Origin: an uncultured Eubacteriales bacterium
GTDB lineage: Bacteria; Bacillota; Clostridia; Lachnospirales; Lachnospiraceae
Reading direction: 5' to 3'
Assembly: GCA_900313855.1 (NCBI GenBank)
Contig: OMSZ01000100.1
Coordinates: 1 to 6,989 of the forward strand
DNA: 6,989 nt
Under the pieces are notes generated by a model. That model saw nothing but the letters and a program-made list of their open reading frames with translations, had not been told where the DNA came from and made no database searches. Shown one piece after another: positions 5,699-6,989 of the stretch (the stretch's first letter is position 1; every line of letters starts with the position of its first letter). Position numbers and translations under genes: made by a program.

Positions 5699-6292
5699 TT
5701 ACTTAGAATATAACTCGACGATAAGTGTCTCGTTAACAGGAACATCAATCTGCTCACGAAGTGGAAGCTCTGTTACTGTACCTGAAAGATTCTCCTGATC
5801 TACATCTAACCATGCCGGAACTAATCTTCCGCCTGTTACCTCTAAGATATCTTTATATCTCTGTAAAGACTTGCTCTTCTCACGAATTTCAATCTTATCC
5901 CCAGCTTTGATTCTGTATGAAGGGATGTTAACGCATTTGCCATTAACCAAAACATGCTTATGTCCAACTACCTGTCTTGCCTCTCTACGAGTTCTTGCAA
6001 ATCCCATACGGAAAATTACATTGTCAAGTCTTGACTCTAAGAGGATCATAAGGTTAGGACCTGTAAGACCTTTCATTCTCTCTGCTGTAGCGTAGAGATT
6101 ACGGAAAGGTTTCTCTAATACGCCATATATGAATTTTGCTTTCTGCTTCTCGCGAAGCTGTAAACCATACTCACTCATTTTTCTATTAGAGCGGATCAAC
6201 TGTCTGTTAGACTTCTTATCTACTCCAAGAACCTGTGGTTCCATTCCTAAAGATCTGCATCTTTTGAGAACCGGTGTTCTATCTACTGCCAT
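5699..6292 (-). CDS. rpsD: 30S ribosomal protein S4
   Basis: S4 is a primary 16S rRNA-binding protein that nucleates small-subunit assembly; in several bacteria it also represses its own operon. The 197-residue product starts [18 protein letters not shown]. The central RNA-binding S4 domain (about 87-150) contains [20 protein letters not shown] and [20 protein letters not shown]. The N-terminus has a single cysteine (Cys12) and lacks the four-cysteine zinc site, so it is the zinc-independent form. The frame extends upstream to an ATG at 6343, but that start would overlap rpsK and add 17 residues foreign to the family; the ATG at 6292 has AGGAGG nine bases upstream. It sits between rpsK and rpoA as in E. 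coli, unlike in B. subtilis, where rpsD is elsewhere. Confidence 0.98.
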   Translation of the reverse strand: MAVDRTPVLKRCRSLGMEPQVLGVDKKSNRQLIRSNRKMSEYGLQLREKQKAKFIYGVLEKPFRNLYATAERMKGLTGPNLMILLESRLDNVIFRMGFARTRREARQVVGHKHVLVNGKCVNIPSYRIKAGDKIEIREKSKSLQRYKDILEVTGGRLVPAWLDVDQENLSGTVTELPLREQIDVPVNETLIVELYSK

Positions 6293-6301
6293 CTTACTAT
6301 A

Positions 6302-6307
6302 CCTCCT
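6302..6307 (-). promoter_or_regulatory. Ribosome binding site of rpsD (fixes the start)
   Basis: Minus-strand AGGAGG lies immediately after the rpsK stop codon and nine bases before the ATG at 6292. It rules in this start over the upstream in-frame ATG at 6343, which lies within rpsK. Confidence 0.85.
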
Positions 6308-6308
6308 A

Positions 6309-6701
6309 TTACACTCTTCTACGCTTTGGTGGACGACAACCATTGTGTGGAACCGGTGTTACGTCACGGATACTTAATACTTCAAGACCTGCAGCCTGAA
6401 GCGCACGGATTGCTGCCTCACGACCTGAACCCGGACCCTTAACCATTACGTCTACCTTCTTGAGACCATGAATCAATGCTGCCTTTGTTGCTGTCTCTGC
6501 TGCCATCTGAGCTGCATAAGGAGTTGACTTCTTAGAACCCTTAAATCCAAGCTCACCGGCACTTGCCCATGAAAGCGCATTACCTTCATTGTCGGTTAAT
6601 GTAACAATTGTATTATTAAAAGATGACTGAATATGTGCCTGACCGTGTTCTACGTTCTTCTTAACACGCTTCTTTGTCACTTTCTTTGTAACTTTAGCCA
6701 T
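6309..6701 (-). CDS. rpsK: 30S ribosomal protein S11
   Basis: S11 lies on the platform of the small ribosomal subunit and helps shape the mRNA exit region. The 130-residue product matches the family length. It has a lysine-rich, disordered N-terminal tail (1-16), the conserved core [16 protein letters not shown] (26-41) and [17 protein letters not shown] (49-65), the [14 protein letters not shown] segment (88-101), and the C-terminal [18 protein letters not shown]. Asn120-Gly121 in PHNG corresponds to the site known to form isoaspartate in E. coli S11. AGGAGG (6712-6717) is ten bases before the ATG. It begins 18 bases after rpsM and is followed 16 bases later by rpsD, a tight alpha-operon arrangement. 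Nothing unusual was seen. Confidence 0.98.
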   Translation of the reverse strand: MAKVTKKVTKKRVKKNVEHGQAHIQSSFNNTIVTLTDNEGNALSWASAGELGFKGSKKSTPYAAQMAAETATKAALIHGLKKVDVMVKGPGSGREAAIRALQAAGLEVLSIRDVTPVPHNGCRPPKRRRV

Positions 6702-6719
6702 TATAACTTAACCTCCTGA

Positions 6720-6989
6720 TTATTTCTTCTTGTTTGCTACTGTTCTCTTCGGACCCTTACGAGTTCTGGCATTTGTCTTTGTCTTCTGACCACGAACCGG
6801 CAAACCTTTTCTATGACGGATTCCACGATAACAACCAATCTCCTGAAGACGCTTGATATTAAGCGCAATCTCTCTACGAAGATCACCTTCTACCATCTGA
6901 GTCTCATTGATTATTTCGCTGATTCTCTTAACCTCGTCGTCTGTGAGATCACGAACGCGAGTATCAGGATTAACATTAGCTTCTTTTAA
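6720..6989 (-). CDS. rpsM: 30S ribosomal protein S13 (C-terminal part, 5' end outside window)
   Basis: S13 is in the head of the small subunit, where it contacts the P-site tRNA and forms a bridge to the large subunit. Eighty-nine C-terminal residues and a TAA stop are present; a typical S13 is about 122 residues, so roughly 33 N-terminal residues lie beyond the right edge. The visible part contains [20 protein letters not shown] and then [20 protein letters not shown] followed by RTRKGPKR, the family signature and basic tail. The reading frame reaches the final base of the window without interruption. It is the first visible gene of the block and lies 18 bases before rpsK. The truncation is due to the window edge, not to gene damage. 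Confidence 0.97.
   Translation of the reverse strand, partial: LKEANVNPDTRVRDLTDDEVKRISEIINETQMVEGDLRREIALNIKRLQEIGCYRGIRHRKGLPVRGQKTKTNARTRKGPKRTVANKKK

Noticed and set aside
5699..6343. Upstream ATG for rpsD at 6343 giving 214 residues
   Set aside because: It lies inside rpsK and the extra residues do not match S4. AGGAGG points to the ATG at 6292.

Overview
The window is a stretch of an AT-rich Firmicutes chromosome, most likely a clostridial relative of the Lachnospiraceae. This is inferred from three things read in the sequence: an L17 protein with a lysine-rich insertion of about 45 residues, an EcfA1 domain beginning with the FEYFRRDEEGNVE type of N-terminus, and rpsD lying inside the alpha operon between rpsK and rpoA. 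Family resemblances are from memory of these families; no search was run.

Every convincing gene is on the minus strand, so transcription runs from position 6989 down to 1. First comes the end of the ribosomal protein/RNA polymerase alpha operon: rpsM (S13, N-terminus outside the window), rpsK (S11), rpsD (S4), rpoA and rplQ (L17), separated by 16 to 57 bases and mostly preceded by strong Shine-Dalgarno sites. A GC-rich terminator-like hairpin (4024-4053), with a second hairpin just upstream of it (4064-4083), separates this block from the next.

The second block holds the energy-coupling module of an ECF-type vitamin/metal importer, then truA. The two ATPases normally encoded by separate genes (EcfA1 and EcfA2) are here one 639-residue polypeptide joined by a long acidic Asp/Asn-rich linker. 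It is followed by the membrane coupling protein EcfT and the tRNA pseudouridine synthase TruA. No substrate-binding S component is present, as expected for a group II module shared by S components encoded elsewhere. The order rplQ - ecfA - ecfT - truA matches the common Firmicutes arrangement; rplM-rpsI, which often follow, are not seen within the 361 bases after truA.

The last 361 bases (1-361) contain an AT-rich inverted repeat just past truA, a perfect consensus sigma-A-type promoter pointing toward position 1, a leader of roughly 120 bases with possible stems, and the first 22 codons of a possible gene that leaves the window.

The observations most worth a second look are the ATPase fusion with its DNE-repeat linker, the tandem hairpins with alternative pairings directly upstream of an ecfA start that lacks a clear Shine-Dalgarno site, and the consensus promoter with a structured leader at the left end. 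Most of the window is otherwise ordinary conserved housekeeping sequence.
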